DNA from: Lentisphaeria bacterium
GTDB lineage: Bacteria > Verrucomicrobiota > Lentisphaeria > Victivallales > UBA1829
DNA length: 7,303 nucleotides
Reading direction: 5' to 3'
NCBI GenBank assembly: GCA_019408975.1
Contig: DXVA01000226.1
Span: 1 to 7,303, forward strand
This document shows positions 7,208-7,303 of the stretch, piece by piece. Position 1 is the stretch's first letter; the number at the start of each line of letters is the position of its first letter. Made by a program: the position numbers and the translations under genes. The notes beneath the pieces are model-generated. The model was not told the origin of the DNA and did no database searches. It was given only the letters and a program-made list of their open reading frames with translations.

Positions 7208-7224
7208 TATAACTTTCAGTTATA
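7208..7224. promoter_or_regulatory. Second inverted repeat in the lysR upstream region
   Basis: TATAACT, three bases (TTC), then AGTTATA gives perfect 7-bp arms. Its centre is about 37 bases from that of the first dyad, between three and four helical turns. It contains another TTTCAG. A rightward -10-like TATAGT (7221-7226) overlaps its right arm, so it may govern a divergent gene. It could instead be a weak hairpin or chance symmetry in AT-rich DNA. Confidence 0.45.
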
Positions 7225-7262
7225 GTTGTGGGAAGTCACCGGAGAAGCGGCAGGTTATCCCA

Positions 7263-7303
7263 ATGCAAAATGCACAGCGGGACTTCGCCTGCATCGACCC
7301 GTT
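7263..7303 (+). CDS. Possible 5' end of a gene divergent from lysR (partial)
   Basis: An ATG at 7263 opens a frame of 13 full codons to the window edge, reading MQNAQRDFACIDP. An AGG sits 8 bases upstream. Ten of 13 third positions are G or C, and a divergent gene next to a lysR with operator-like dyads is a common arrangement. The stretch is too short to name a family. The opposite strand also reads plausibly as a gene end, with a TGA at 7236-7238 preceded by PLCILHWDNLPLLR, so the direction is uncertain. Confidence 0.33.
   Translation, partial: MQNAQRDFACIDP

Overview
The window looks like an accessory carbohydrate-use region of a Gram-negative bacterium. The features pointing that way are a signal-peptide multidomain glycoside hydrolase, a cupin-type AraC regulator reading away from it, and a small secreted partner protein. 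This style, with many glycosidase plus AraC pairs and CBM9-like tails, is typical of the Lentisphaerota (Victivallis and relatives) and neighbouring PVC phyla. That placement is inference from protein style alone; no marker gene is present.

Layout, left to right. Positions 1-187 are non-coding and open with an 8-bp tandem repeat. A two-gene leftward operon follows: a 1017-residue secreted clan GH-A-like glycosidase (894-3947), then a 227-residue secreted protein of unknown fold (188-871), 22 bases apart. A 142-bp divergent control region (3948-4089) separates it from a rightward AraC-family regulator (4090-4941). Convergent with that regulator, after only 32 bases, lies a second leftward unit: a LysR-family regulator (6248-7132) followed after 2 bases by an MFS transporter (4974-6245). 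Upstream of lysR (7133-7303) is a control region with two inverted repeats, and at the right edge there may be the first codons of a divergent gene.

How the genes may work together. The AraC protein probably senses a sugar or oligosaccharide and activates the glycosidase operon, whose promoter has a perfect -10 hexamer but no recognisable -35. The two secreted proteins would act outside the inner membrane on a polysaccharide or glycoside. The LysR-MFS pair is a separate unit that probably controls and carries uptake or export of a small molecule, possibly linked to a gene just beyond the right edge. No substrate can be named for any of these proteins. I found no mobile element, tRNA, rRNA, CRISPR array or clear rho-independent terminator.
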